A stretch of 64,000 nucleotides of DNA from CAKKQX01 sp963734595 (GTDB taxonomy: Bacteria; Pseudomonadota; Gammaproteobacteria; Burkholderiales; SG8-41), in assembly GCA_963734595.1 (NCBI GenBank), contig CAVTHV010000014.1:248001-312000 (forward strand), written 5' to 3'. The position numbers and the translations under genes were made by a program. How positions within the stretch are numbered: the stretch's first letter is position 1; every line of letters begins with the position of its first letter. Shown here in pieces: positions 36,276 to 47,238 of the stretch. Under the pieces are notes generated by a model. It saw only the letters and a list, made by a program, of their open reading frames with translations. It had not been told where the DNA came from and did no database searches.

Positions 36276-39200
36276 TCAACGCTGCGCCGCGAGCGCGAGG
36301 CGCGCTGTGCGCCGCGCGACGAAGCGCTCGTGCAGCGCTTCGAGGTAGAGGTAGATCACCGGCGTGATGTAGAGCGTGAGCAGCTGCGACAGGATGAGCC
36401 CGCCGACCACCGCCAGCCCAAGCGGCCGGCGCCCTTCGGAGCCGGCACCCAGGCCGAGCGCAATCGGCAGCGTGCCCATCAGCGCCGCCATCGTGGTCAT
36501 CATGATCGGCCGGAAACGGATGATGCACGCGCTGTAGATCGCATCGAACGGCGTCACGCCGTCGCGGCGCCGCGCCTCGATCGCGAAGTCGATCATCATG
36601 ATCGCGTTTTTCTTGACGATCCCCACCAGCATGATGATGCCGACGAACGCATACATGTCGAGCGCGTAGCCGAACAGCAGCAGCGTCACCAGCGCGCCGA
36701 GCCCCGCGGTCGGCAGCCCGGAGAGGATGGTCAGCGGGTGGATGTAGCTCTCGTAGAGTATGCCGAGCACGAGATAGATCACGAACACCGCCATCGCCAG
36801 CAGCAGGCCCATGCCGGCGATCGAAGACTGGAATGCCTGGGCCGATCCCTGGAAGCTGGTGGTGAGCGTGGCCGGCGCGCGCATTTCCAGCATCGCCGCG
36901 TTGATCCGGCTGATCGCGTCCCCCAGCGCCACGCCCGGGCCCAGATTGAACGAGAGGGTCACTGCGGGCAGCTGCCCCTGGTGGTTGATGCTGAGCGGCC
37001 CGACGCCGCGGCTCAGGCGGGCCACGGTATCGAGCGGAACGAGCGCGCCGCTGCTGGAGCGCACGTAGAGCAGCGACAGCGCCGAAGGGTCGGTCTGGTA
37101 CTTGGGCTCGAGCTCCATGATCACCCAGTACTCGTTGCTCGGCGTGTAGATGGTCGATACCTGGCGCGCGCCGTAGGCGTTGTAGAGCGTGTCTTCGATC
37201 TGCTGCGCCGTGACGCCCAGCGCCGACGCCTTGTTGCGGTCGATCTCGACGTTCACCTGCGGATTGGTGATCTGCAGGTCGCTGGTGACGTCGAGGAAGC
37301 CCGGCAGGCTGCGCAGCTTGTCCTCGATGAGCGGCGCCCAGTGGAACAGCTCCTGGGTGTCCGAGTCCTGCAGCGTGAACTGGTACTGCGCTCTTGGTCA
37401 GCCGGCCGCCGATGCGGATCGTCGGCAGGTTCTGCAGGTACACCTTCATGCCCGGGATCGCCGCCAGCTTGGGGCGCAGTTCGCTGGATGATTTCATCGG
37501 CGCTGACGCGCTCGTCGCGCGGCTTGAGGCGGATGAAAATGCGCCCGAGGTTGAGCGACTGGCTCGCGCCGGTGGCGCCGATGAAGGCCATGACCGAATC
37601 GACATTGGGGTCCGCGCGGACGATGGCGGCCGCCTGCTGCTGCAGCTTGGACATGGCATCGAACGAAATGTCCTGCGCCGCCTCGGTGAACGCGAACAAC
37701 TGGCCGGTGTCCTCGCTCGGCAGGAACCCCTTGGGCATATGGTAGAAGAGAAAGCCGGTCGCAACCACGATGGCCAGGAACAGCGCCATCACCAGGCGCC
37801 GGTGGCGCAGCGCCGCCTTGAGGCTGACGTCGTAGACATCCCGCATGCCGTCGAAAATGCGCTCGCTCAGCATGTAGAGCCGGCCATGCCGCTCGCCGTG
37901 ATGCGACCGGAGGACCGCGGCTGCACAGCATCGGCGTCAGCGTCAGCGACACGAACCCGGACACCAGCACCGCCGCCATGATGGTCACCGCGAACTCGTG
38001 CAGCAGCCTGCCGAGCACGCCGCCCATGAACAGCACCGGGATGAACACCGCCGCGAGCGACAGCGTCATCGACAGGATGGTGAAGGACGATTTCCTTCGA
38101 GCCGTCGAGCGTCGCCTGCATCGCGCTCTTGCCCATCTCCAGGTGGCGCGAGATGTTTTCCAGCATCACGATCGCGTCGTCGACGACGAAGCCGACGCAC
38201 AGCGTCAGCGCCATCAGCGACAGGTTGTCCAGGCTGTAGCCGAGCAGGTACATGATCGAGAACGTGCCGATGATCGACATCGGCAGCGCCAGGCTCGGGA
38301 TGACGGTTGCCGAGAGGTTGCGCAGGAACAGGAAGATCACCATCACCACCAGCGCCAGCGCCAGCACCAGCGTGAACTGCACGTCGTGGACCGACTCGCG
38401 GATCGACTCCGAGCGGTCGTAGAGGATGTCGATGTTGACGCCGGCGGGGATCTGCGCGCGGAACACCGGCAGCAGCTTCCTGATGGCGTCGACGACTTCG
38501 ATGGTGTTGGTGCCGGGCTGGCGCTGGATCGCGAGCACGATGCCGCGCTCGCCGTTGTACCAGGCCGCCACCTTGTCGGTCTGCACGCTGTCGATCACGC
38601 TGGCCGAGGTCGCCGAGCCGCACCGGCGAGCCGTTGCGGTAGGCCACGATCAGCTGCCGGTAGGCGGCGGCGTCGTTGAGCTGTCCGGTCGCCTGCAGCG
38701 TAAAGGCGCGGTGCTCGCCGTACAGCGTGCCGGTCGGCAGGTTGACGTTGTGCTGGCCGATCGCCTGGCGCACCTCGTCGAGCCCGATGCCGCGCGAGGC
38801 GAGCGCCTTGGGATCGAGCTGCACGCGCACCGCGTATTTCTGGCTGCCGAAGACCTGGACCTGCGCGACCCCGCTGATGGTCGAGATGCGCTGCGCGAGC
38901 AGGGTTTCGGCATATTCGTCGACCTCCGACAGCGGCAGGGTGTCGCGAGGTGAGCGCGAGATAGAAGATTGCCGCATCCGCCGGGTTCACCTTGCGGTAC
39001 GACGGCGGGATGGTCATGGTCGGCGGCAGCTGCTTTTGCGCGAGCGAAATCGCCGACTGCACGTCCTGGGCGGCGGCGTCGATGTTGCGGTCGAGCGAGA
39101 ACTGCAGCGTGATCTGCGTGGTGCCCGAGCGTGCTCGACGAGGTCATCGAATCGACGCCCGGCGATGGTCGAGAACTGCTTCTCGAGCGGCGTGGCCACG

Positions 39201-39385
39201 GCCGAGGCCATGGTCTCGGGGCTGGCGCCGGGCAGGGTCGCCGATACCTGGATGGTCGGGAAATCGACGTTGGGCAGCGCGGCCACCGGCAGCAGGCGGT
39301 AGCTCATGATGCCGAACATCAGGATGCCGATCATGACCAGGCCGGTCATGACCGGCCGCCGGATGAACAGCTCCGAGATATTCAT
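36276..39385 (-). CDS. RND multidrug efflux transporter, HAE1/MdtB-C type (frameshifted)
   Basis: Inner-membrane proton antiporter of about 1035 residues. It starts MNISELFIRRPVMTGLVMIGILMFG, then VDFPTIQVSATLPGASPETMA, the proton-relay helix CVGFVVDDAIVMLENI (Asp pair), the middle loop KGFLPSEDTGQLFAF and the second half VGIVKKNAIMMIDFAIE and GEGRRPLGLAVVGG-like end. VDEYAETLLAQRIS and the PSEDTG loop fit MdtB/MdtC-type pumps. About seven breaks lie near 39155, 39130, 38945, 38615, 38090, 37905 and 37390-37490. The start overlaps the adaptor stop as ATGA. No outer-membrane channel gene is adjacent. Confidence 0.88.
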
Positions 39386-40556
39386 GAAGCGTCTGGCCCG
39401 GCCTGGGGCTTGACCTTGATTCCCGGAACGAGCCGCAGCTGCCCGACGGTGACCACCCGCTCTCCGGCCGCAAGCCCTTTGGCGATCACGCTTTCCGCGC
39501 CTTCGGCGCGGTCGACCACGACATCGCGCATCTCGGCGGAAAGGTCGGGCTTGACCACATACGACATACTGTCCTTTGGGGCCGGTCTGCACCGCCTGCG
39601 ACGGCACCACGATGGCGCCCGGCTGCTCATGCAGGGTGACGATCGTGGTCACGAACTGGCCCGGCCACAAGGCCCGGTCCTTGTTCTGGAAAATCGCCCG
39701 CAGCTTCACCGTGCCGGTGGTCATGTCCACGGCGTTGTCGATGAAGGCGAGTTCGCCCTCGGCGCGCGGCGCTGGAATCCGCCAGCCGCGCCTGCACCGG
39801 CAGCTTGCCCGCCGCCATGTATCTGCGTATTTCCGTAAGGTCCTGTTCGGGCACCGCGAAGCTCACGTAGACCGGAGAAACCTGGTTGATCACCACCAGC
39901 GGGTTGGTGTCGTTGGCCTTAACCAGATTGCCGAGCTGGATCATGATCTTGCCGGTGCGCCCGGCGATCGGCGAACGGATCGTGGCGTATTCGAGCTGCA
40001 GCCGGGCGTTTTCCACTGCCGCCGCATCGCCGCGGACCGTGGCTTCCGCGGTATCGACATTGGTGCGGAACTGGGCGTAGGCGTCTTTCGAAATGAAATT
40101 CTTCTGCAGCAGGTCCTGGTAGCGCTGCTCCTGCGCGCGCGCATGCGCGAGTTGCGCCTTGTCGCGCGCGAGCGCGGCCTCGCTTTGCTGGAGCGAGGCC
40201 TCGAACGATCGCGGATCGAGCTGGAACAGCGGCTGCCCCTTGGCCACCTCCTGCCCGTCGGTGAAGAAGACCTTGACGATCTGGCCGTCGATGCGCGCCT
40301 TGATGGCAACCGTCGCGTACGGCTCGACGTTGCCGATCGCCTGGATGCGCAGCGGCATGGTTTTGGTGACGACCGGCGCGATCACCACCGGCACCGCGGG
40401 GCCGCCGCCGGCTTTCTTTTCGGCGGCGCCGGAGCTTTTCCCGGAGCATCCTGCGAGCGCCAACGCCAGCGCAACGACGACGGCGCCGGCCAGCGCGGTC
40501 GCGCGCAGGCGTGCATCGGCGCATCGCGCCGCGAGAATTCGAACCTGCAGCTTCAT
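39382..40556 (-). CDS. RND efflux periplasmic adaptor lipoprotein (frameshifted)
   Basis: Membrane-fusion protein of the HlyD/MdtA class. It has a lipoprotein signal (AVVVALALALAGC), barrel-sandwich PLRIQAIGNVEPYATVAIKARIDGQIVKVFFTDGQEVAKGQPLFQLD, the alpha-hairpin coiled coil SEAALARDKAQLAHARAQEQRYQDL and the returning lipoyl half IRSPIAGRTGKI. The beta-barrel end reads RAIFQNKDRALWPGQFV. Breaks lie near 39775 and 39570. It is the first gene of the pump operon and is coupled to the transporter by a 4-base overlap. Confidence 0.88.
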
Positions 40557-40735
40557 CCTGTCTCCAAAGCGGATTGGTCATACGGCGACGCCGGCCTTGC
40601 CCCGGATTCTGAACGGGTGCGCGGGAAACGATGAGTTCGCTTGCCGGATTGGGAGCCTGAACCGCCTTCCGGGTCCCGGCGCCGGCCGGGACCCGAATGG
40701 GAAATATACAACTTTGTCCCGATGGCGGTGGCCTG

Positions 40736-40753
40736 TTACATTTCTTTACATTT
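40736..40753 (-). promoter_or_regulatory. Tandem half-sites for an OmpR-family regulator upstream of the RND operon
   Basis: TTACATTT occurs at 40736-40743 and again at 40746-40753, exactly one helical turn apart. On the minus strand this reads GTAAA-N5-GTAAC, close to a CpxR box, and it also fits an RstA-type box. It is about 180 bases upstream of the adaptor start. Confidence 0.4.
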
Positions 40754-40855
40754 TATTGCTGGCGAGAAGTTTGGCGGTCTTGACCCCGACAAACTCCTGA
40801 TCAACGGCGATCCGTCAACTCATCCAAAATCTTCCCGCTGTAAAAAACCCGTCCG

Positions 40856-42022
40856 TCAGGCACGGACGAGTTTGTCCTCGAACCAGTTCCACATGTCGGC
40901 GACCACCAGCGTCAGGTAATCGCGCTGGCAGTGCTGCGAGCCGCCTTCCTCCGCGGTGTAGACGCGGAACGTCTTGTCCTTCGAGCCGCAGGCGTCGAAC
41001 TGCTTCTGCGCGTCGGCGAGCGGGATCTGCTCGTCCTCGGCGCCGTGGACCAGCAGGAACGGGCAGCGCATTTTCTGCATCACGCCGTCGAGCTTGAACG
41101 GCTCCAGCGTCTTCAGCGCCGCGTCGAGCGAGTCGACACCCAGTATCCACATGATATGGTGGCCCGGCACCGACAGCGACGTCTTGAACTGCGCGTCGAT
41201 GCGCTTTTTCCACGTCGCGTGGTAGTCCCATTGCGCGCCCCACGCGATGCATGCCGCGTAGCGGGGATCCATCGCCGCGCAGCGCGGCGCGTAATAGCCG
41301 CCGAGGCTGATGGCGACGATGCCGATTTTCTTCGGGTCGACGTCGTTGCGCTTTTCCAGATAGTCGATGCACGCCGATCCCGCGACCTCGTAATCGTAGC
41401 GCAGATACTGTTCCCGGAAACGGATGGCCTCGCCGGTGCCGGGGCCGTCCATCACCAGCACTGAAATGCCGCGCTTGATGAGGTCGGGCACGCCCCGCAT
41501 GTACTGGATTTCCTTGGTGACGTCGAGCCCGTCGAAAAACACGACGCACGGCGCGCGTTTCGCCTTCGTATTCTGCGCGTGCACGAAATAGCCGGGCAGG
41601 CTGCCGCCTTCGAACGGCACTTCGACGATTTCGATCTTGACGTCGGTGAGCGCCGCATGGCGATGGAAGCACTCGACGCCGGCACGGAAGGCATCGAGCG
41701 CCTTCTTGTCCTTCGGCGTGCGGAAGCGCTCGCCCATCTGGTAGTAGTTGCACGCGCGCAGATAGGCGTGGGCCGCGGAGTGGCGGTGGCCGCCCTTCTC
41801 GAACCGGTCGGCATGGGCGCGCACGCCGTCGGCGACTTTCACGCAGGCATCGAACCAGGCGTCGTCGTCCTCCGGCGCCTTGTCTTTGAGCAGGGTGCCG
41901 ATCTTGTGCAGCTCGCCGATTTCCGCGCCGCCGTAGGGCGCCGAACTCAGCATGTTGATGAACCCCGCCGACCACCGGTAGTTGCCGGGAAAATACATGA
42001 AATACACGGGATCTTTGGCCAT
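40856..42022 (-). CDS. Alpha/beta hydrolase, DUF1100/pseudooxynicotine-hydrolase-like
   Basis: 388 residues, intact. It has a helical N-terminal domain (residues 1-140, with WFDACVKVADGVRAHADRF and HAYLRACNYYQMGERF) followed by an alpha/beta hydrolase core. The nucleophile is in GIVAISLGGYYAPR, the acid in HGAEDEQIPLADA and the His in GGSQHCQRDY. Helical-lid hydrolases of this kind include 2,6-dihydroxypseudooxynicotine hydrolase (C-C bond) and FrsA-like esterases, so cleavage of a C-C or ester bond in a catabolic intermediate is plausible. It is the last gene transcribed from the TctC gene side. Confidence 0.8.
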   Translation of the reverse strand: MAKDPVYFMYFPGNYRWSAGFINMLSSAPYGGAEIGELHKIGTLLKDKAPEDDDAWFDACVKVADGVRAHADRFEKGGHRHSAAHAYLRACNYYQMGERFRTPKDKKALDAFRAGVECFHRHAALTDVKIEIVEVPFEGGSLPGYFVHAQNTKAKRAPCVVFFDGLDVTKEIQYMRGVPDLIKRGISVLVMDGPGTGEAIRFREQYLRYDYEVAGSACIDYLEKRNDVDPKKIGIVAISLGGYYAPRCAAMDPRYAACIAWGAQWDYHATWKKRIDAQFKTSLSVPGHHIMWILGVDSLDAALKTLEPFKLDGVMQKMRCPFLLVHGAEDEQIPLADAQKQFDACGSKDKTFRVYTAEEGGSQHCQRDYLTLVVADMWNWFEDKLVRA

Positions 42023-42063
42023 TTTTTCCTCGAGGATGCGATTGATTAAAAAAATGATTCCGT

Positions 42064-42125
42064 CATGCCCGCGAACACGGGCATTCGGGATATCCAAACT
42101 GTGAACGGGTCCCCGCTTGCGCGGG
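42064..42125. repeat. GTCATGCCCG and GGTCCCCGC palindromes
   Basis: Two adjacent hairpins, TGCCCGCGAACACGGGCA and CCCCGCTTGCGCGGGG, in the gap between the hydrolase and TctC genes. They belong to the abundant GTCATTCCCGC extragenic palindrome class. Confidence 0.6.
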
Positions 42126-42146
42126 GCCGACCTGATCGGGGCTGCT

Positions 42147-43122
42147 CTAGATCTTGGGGATGCCCGCTTTCTTGGCGGTGTTTGCCCAGGTTGTCGTTTC
42201 CGCCTTCATGAAAGGCCGCGTATTCCGCCGGCCCGTCGCCGGACACTTCGTAGCCGAGGGCTTCGAGCTGCTTGCGCGTGGCCGGATCGTGAAGCGGTTT
42301 GCTCAGCACGGCATAAATCCTGTCGATGATCGGCTGCGGCGTGCCGGCGGGCGCGAGGATGCCGTTCCAGTTATAGCTGGTCCAGCCTTTCATTCCCTGC
42401 TCCTCCGCGGTCGGCACGTTGGGCAGGTGGGGCGAACGCTTGGAGCCGGTGACGCCGAGCGCGCGCAGCCTGCCGCTGGCCACGTATGGCGCGGCCTGCG
42501 CGACCTGGACCTGGGCGTAATCGATGTAGCCGGCCATGAGATCGGTGAGGTAGAGCGCAGCACCCTTGTACGGCACCATGTTCATCTTGATGCCGGCCAG
42601 GGTGGCGAAACTCTCGATGGCGAAATGCCCTACGGTTCCAACGCCCGGCGTCGCGTAATTGATCCTGCCCGGGCTCTTCTTGGCAAGGGCGATGAACTCC
42701 TTGAGATTTCGCGCCGGCACGTTCGGATGCACGCACATGCAGCTCGCGCTTTTCGCGATGAGGATGATGGGCGCGAAGTCCTTGAGCGGGTCATAGGCCA
42801 GATGCTTGCGCGCGCTCGGCGCGATGGTGAGCGGGCCGGGGTTGCCGCCGAGCAGGGTGTAGCCGTCGGGGGCGGCCTTGGCCACCGCCTCGGTGCCGAT
42901 GATGCCGCCCGCGCCGCCGCGATTCTCGACGATCACCGGCTGCCCGAACGCGGCGTTCAGGTACTGCGCCGCCCAGCGCGAATGGGTGTCGGTCGGTCCG
43001 CCCGCCGCAAACGGCACGATGATGCGGATCGGCTTGGTGGGATAGGCCTGGGCCAGCGCATCGCAGGTTGGCGCCAGGACAAGAACAAGAAGCAAACCGA
43101 GAACACTGCCGATTCTGTGCAT
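42147..43122 (-). CDS. TctC/Bug-family solute receptor 1 (C-terminal indel)
   Basis: Periplasmic binding protein of the tripartite tricarboxylate type, with a signal peptide (MHRIGSVLGLLLVLVLAPTCDALA) and YPTKPIRIIVPFAAGGPTDTHSRW, the family opening that contacts the ligand carboxylate. ENRGGAGGIIGTEAVAKAAPDGYTLL and YNWNGILAPAGTP are typical. One extra base near 42195 hides the normal end (TTWANTAKKAGIPKI, stop at 42147). No tctA or tctB membrane genes are nearby, the common orphan state in Burkholderiales. GGAGAC precedes the start. Confidence 0.9.
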
Positions 43123-43210
43123 TGTCTGTCTCCTTCGAAGTGTACGTTGTGGCCGCAGGCGGGGACTGTGCCGCAGCATTTTTCTTGCACGATAGTCGGC
43201 GCGCCGGAGG

Positions 43211-43242
43211 TTGTCAATTGCGCATGCGCCTGGTGGTAAAAT
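43211..43242 (+). promoter_or_regulatory. Candidate promoter of the BadI-like gene
   Basis: An extended -10, TGGTAAAAT (43234-43242), lies 45 bases before the chosen start. TTGTCA at 43211 is a possible -35 but with a long 20-base spacer. Confidence 0.35.
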
Positions 43243-43286
43243 TCGAGGCTGTCTCTATGCGTCCAACCAATCATCCGGGGAACGAC

Positions 43287-44253
43287 ATGCCTGCTGCGCG
43301 AAAAAAGTCCACAAAGCGGAAATACAACGACATCCTCTTCGAGGTGAAAAACCAGGTCGCGTGGGTGACGATCAACCGCCCGCGCGTGCTGAATGCGTTC
43401 CGCGAGCAGACGCTCGACGAAATGATCGACGCGCTCAAGTCGACGCGCGAAGACCCGTCGATCGTGTGCGCGGTGGTGACCGGCGCCGGCGACAAGGCGT
43501 TTTCGGCGGGCGGCGACTTCTATGCCATGAAGCGCCTCAACTTCACCAATGCCTACATGTGGAACGACCGCATGCTCGGTGTGGCGATGACGATCCGCGG
43601 CCTGCCGATCCCGGTGATCGCGATGGTCAACGGCTGGTGCATGGGCGGCGGGCATGAGCTTGCGCTGTGGTGCGACCTGGTGATTGCCTCGGAAAACGCG
43701 GTGCTGGGCCAGACCGGCGCCAAGGTCGGCGCCTGTCCGACGGTGGGCGCGACCCAATACCTGCCGCGCATCATCGGCGAGCGGCTCGCGCGCGAAATGA
43801 TTTTCTGCGCGCGCCGCTTCGGCGCGAAGGAGGCGGTCGAAGTCGGCCTCATCAACAAATGCGTGCCGCAGAAGGACTTGCTCAAGGAAACGCTCAAGTG
43901 GTGCGAGACCATGAAGGGCCACAGCGCGCTCACGCTGCGCATGACCAAGAAGATCGCTCAATTTCGAGTCCGACAACCTGTACGCGTCGTGGCAGCACGG
44001 CATGGAACTGCTCGCGCATGTGTGGGGCTCGGAGGAAGCGAAGGAGGGCATGGAGGCGTTCCTGGCCGGGCGCAAGCCCGATTTCCAGAAATTCCGCATG
44101 CGCGACAAGCGGGAGCTGGAAAAATACGTCGACGGCTGCGAGCGGGACCTGAACGCGCCGCCGTCGATGCGGCGAAAGAAAGAAATAAAACTGAACCGCC
44201 AAGACGCCAAGACGCCAAGAAGAACAGACAATCCACCAATGGCGGCCAAATAG
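43287..44253 (+). CDS. Enoyl-CoA hydratase/BadI-like hydrolase (frameshifted)
   Basis: Crotonase-fold enzyme. YNDILFEVKNQVAWVTINRPRVLNAFREQTLDEMI and the oxyanion-hole segments GAGDKAFSAGGDFY and NGWCMGGGHELALWCDL are clear. The C-terminal EAKEGMEAFLAGRKPDFQKFRM resembles 2-ketocyclohexanecarboxyl-CoA hydrolase (BadI) and DHNA-CoA synthase more than simple hydratases, so hydrolytic ring opening of an alicyclic CoA ester is the best guess. One break lies near 43965. The last residues (LNRQDAKTPRRTDNPPMAAK) are encoded by an intergenic repeat arm. Confidence 0.82.
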
Positions 44254-44381
44254 AGCAGATCGAAATCCAATCCTGTTCGAGATGCGACGCTATTGATGCG
44301 GCGCAGTATGCCTCGAGAGCACGGTTAAGTCATTAGTTATTTTTTGAATTTCTTGGCGCCTTGGCGGCCTTGGCGGTTCAA
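44192..44381. repeat. Inverted pair of CGCCAAG arrays (element B)
   Basis: The left arm (44192-44226) reads TGAACCGCCAAGACGCC then AAGACGCCAAG. The right arm (44349-44381) reads TCTTGGCGCCTTGGCGG and on to GGTTCAA. The left arm is translated as the tail of the BadI-like protein. The 120-bp interior has no gene. Confidence 0.85.
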
Positions 44382-44412
44382 TCTTTTTGGGTTTTTGCGG
44401 TAAGGGCTTGTG

Positions 44413-45620
44413 ATGGGTTCTGAAAAATCCGGCAGGCGCGCTCGACGGCATACGCGTTCTCGATCTCACGCGCATCCTCGCCGGGCCGCTGTGCACCATG
44501 ATGCTCGGCGACATGGGCGCCGACGTGATCAAGGTCGAACCGCCGGGCACGGGCGACGACACGCGCAGCTGGGGGCCGCCGTTCGTCGAGGGCGAGGCGG
44601 CTTATTTCCTCGGGCTCAACCGCAACAAGCGCTCGGTCACGCTCAACATGGCGGTGCCGGCGGGGCAGGAGATCCTTGCCGCGCTGATCAGGAAGAGCGA
44701 CGTGCTGGTCGAGAATTTCAAGGTCGGCACGCTCGAGAAGTGGGGCTTCACCGATGCCTGGCTCGAAGCGAACGCGCCGCAGGTCATCCGCTGCTCGATC
44801 ACCGGCTACGGCGCGAACGGGCCGAAAGGCGGGTTGCCGGGCTACGACTTCATCCTGCAGGCCGAGTCGGGGCTGATGAGCATCACCGGTCCGCAGGACG
44901 GCCCGCCGACCAAGCACGGCGTCGCGCTCGTCGACGTGTGCACCGGCATGCTCGCTTCGAATGCGATCCTCGGCGCGCTGCATGCGCGCCAGCGCACCGG
45001 CCGCGGCCAGCATCTCGAACTCTCGCTCTACGAAACGAGCCTGTTCATGCTGGCCAACGTCGCGGCCAATTATCTCGGCGCCGGGCGCGACGGCGGGCGC
45101 TACGGCAACGGCCATCCGAGCATCGTGCCCTACACGACGTATCCGACCAGCGACGGCATGATGGCGGTGGCGGTCGGCAACGACGCGCAGTTCGCCAAGT
45201 TCGCCGCGGCCATCGGCCATCCGGAATGGGCGCAGGATGCGCGTTTCATCAAGAACCGCGACCGCGTCGCCCATCGCGAACTGCTCGACGGCATGATTGC
45301 CGGCGACGCTCAAGACGGGCGCCGCGCAGAGCTGGGTCGACATGCTGAAGGCGGCCGGCGTGCCGTGCGGGCGCATCAACAGCGTGAAACAGGCGTTCGA
45401 TGATCCGCATACCGCGGCGCGCGCCATGATCGAGACGGTGGAGCACCCGACCGCCGGCGCGCTCAGGCTCATCGGCACGCCGTTCAAGTTCGGCGGCACG
45501 CCGACGTCGGTGCGGCGCGCGCCGCCGCTGCTGGGCCAGCATACCGAGGAAGTGTTGCGGGACGAACTGGGGCTTGCCGGCGCGCGCATCGCCGAGTTGC
45601 GCGGCGCCGGCGTGATCTGA
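44413..45620 (+). CDS. Family III CoA-transferase (CaiB/Frc type, frameshifted)
   Basis: Transfers CoA between carboxylic acids. It begins LDGIRVLDLTRILAGPLCTMMLGDMGADVIKVEPPGTGDDTR. The catalytic Asp is expected in the YDFILQAESGLMSITG region, and CTGMLASNAILGALHARQRTGRGQHLELSLYE and PCGRINSVKQAFDDP are typical. There are two breaks, one near 44430 just after the start (extra A in GAAAAATCC) and one near 45308. It probably activates the acid handled by the neighbouring BadI-like and epimerase-like genes. Confidence 0.88.
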
Positions 45621-45644
45621 CCAGGCAGCGAAAGGACGGATCTG

Positions 45645-46056
45645 ATGATCACCGGACTGAGCCATGTTTCGATCGTCGTGCCCAGCCTCGATGCCGCGGG
45701 CAGGCGGCTCCGGGAGGTCTACGGGCTCACGCTGGGCGAGGTGAAAGTCAACGAGCAGCAGGGCGTGCGGCTCGCTTACGTCGAACTCGGCAACGCGAAA
45801 ATCGAACTGATGGAGCCGTCGCGCCCCGATTCGCCGGTGTCGAAGTTTCTCGAGCGCAATCCCGCCGGCGGCATCCACCATTTCTGCCTCGGCGTCGACA
45901 GCGTGGAAGACGCGGCCCGCGCGCTCGGCGAACAGGGCGTGCGCGTGCTGGGCGACGGCAGGCCGCAGAAAAACGTGCACGGCGAGCCCATCGCTTTTGT
46001 GCATCCCGCGGGATTTCCTGGGCGCGCTGGTCGAACTCGAAGAGCATCGTGATTGA
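45645..46056 (+). CDS. VOC-family methylmalonyl-CoA epimerase-like protein (C-terminal indel)
   Basis: About 136 residues in two VOC modules. LSHVSIVVPSLDAAGRRLREVYGLTLGE holds the first metal His. ELMEPSRPDSPVSKFLERNPAGGIHHFCLGV holds the Glu and the second His. One extra base near 46012 hides the standard end DFLGALVELEEH. In context it may act on a 2-substituted acyl-CoA or be a diverged dioxygenase-type VOC protein. Confidence 0.82.
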
Positions 46057-46164
46057 ACGTGCCCGCCGCGCGGCCTGAACAGGAATACGGTGTGTTCTTC
46101 TGGACTAATGGCGGAGGGCGCGTCTAAACTTGCAGCCTGCAGCCCTGATTCCGGTTTCACTTGT

Positions 46165-46183
46165 GCCGGACCGCCGGTCCGGC
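46165..46183 (+). other. Hairpin upstream of second TctC gene
   Basis: A perfect 8-bp stem, GCCGGACC with GGTCCGGC, around a 3-base loop, about 30 bases before the TctC start. No T tract follows; a transcript-stability or operator role is possible. Confidence 0.35.
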
Positions 46184-46212
46184 GCCGATTCACCACGTGG
46201 AGGAGGATGACC

Positions 46213-47196
46213 ATGTTTCGCTTGTTCAGTCTGCTGGGGTTGCGTTATTCGCGGCGGGCGCGCCGCCAATGCTGCGCAGAGCCCGGCGCAGAATTATCCG
46301 GAACGGCCGATACGGCTCGTGATCCCGTTCGCGCCGGGCGGCGCGACCGACATCATCGCGCGCATACTCGAGCCCAAGCTGACCAAACGCCTCGGACAGC
46401 AGGTCGTCGTGGACAACCGCGCGGGCGCGGCCGGAAACATCGCGGTGGAACTCGTGGCGCAGGCGCAGCCCGACGGCTACACGCTGCTGGTCGGCAACAT
46501 TTCCACCAATTCGATCAATCCGATCCTGTTCGCCAAGCGGACCAAGGTCAATGCGATCAAGGACCTTACCGGCGTGACGAAGCTGGTGGCGATCCCGAAT
46601 TTCATCCTCGGCAGCCCGAAAATGCCGGCCAATACGCTGAAAGAGGCGCTTGCGTACGCCAAGAGCCGGCCCGGCCAGCTCAATTATCAGGCGCCGCTCG
46701 GTTCGTACTCCCACCTCGACATGCTGGCGCTGACCGCGGCCGCGGGAGTGAAAATGGTGCACCTGCCGTCGAAAGGCGCGGGCGAGACGCTGCCCGCGCT
46801 GCTGCGCGGCGACATCAGCATCACCGAGTCCAACGTCGCCTCCAATCATCGGCGCGGTGCGCGCGGGACAGGTCAAGGCCTATGCGGTCACGTCCGAAAA
46901 GCGCATATCCGAGCTGCCCAGCGTGCCCACCATGGCCGAGGCCGGATTTCCCGGTATCGGCAGCCTGAACTGGAACGGCATTTTCGCGCCCGCCCACACG
47001 CCGCCGGCGGTCATCGCCAAGATCTATGCCGCCATCATCGCATCGATGAAGGAACTGGATGCGGAGGGCATGCTGTCAAAACGGCTCATCCCGGTCAGCC
47101 TCAGCGAATCGCCGGCCGAGTTCAACTCCTATGTGCTGTCCGAGATGCACCGCTGGCAAAAAATCATCAAGGACGGCAACGTCAAGTCTCGACTGA
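46213..47196 (+). CDS. TctC/Bug-family solute receptor 2 (frameshifted)
   Basis: Second periplasmic receptor, about 325 residues. After a signal peptide (MFRLFSLLGL..., broken near 46246) comes YPERPIRLVIPFAPGGATDIIARILEPKL and DNRAGAAGNIAVELVAQAQPDGYTLL. The end NGIFAPAHTPPAVIAKIY is typical. Further breaks lie near 46846 and at the very end (47187), where one extra T hides the stop at 47194-47196. GGAGGA precedes the start. It probably feeds the CocE-like hydrolase and dehydrogenase downstream. Confidence 0.88.
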
Positions 47197-47238
47197 ACCC
47201 GCCGTACGCACAGATCCCGACAACCAGCCGGAGCATTC

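Noticed and set aside
42164..42180. CTTGGCGG match to the CGCCAAG repeat family
   Set aside because: It is coding sequence (the AKKAG end of the TctC receptor) and is a single unit without a partner arm.
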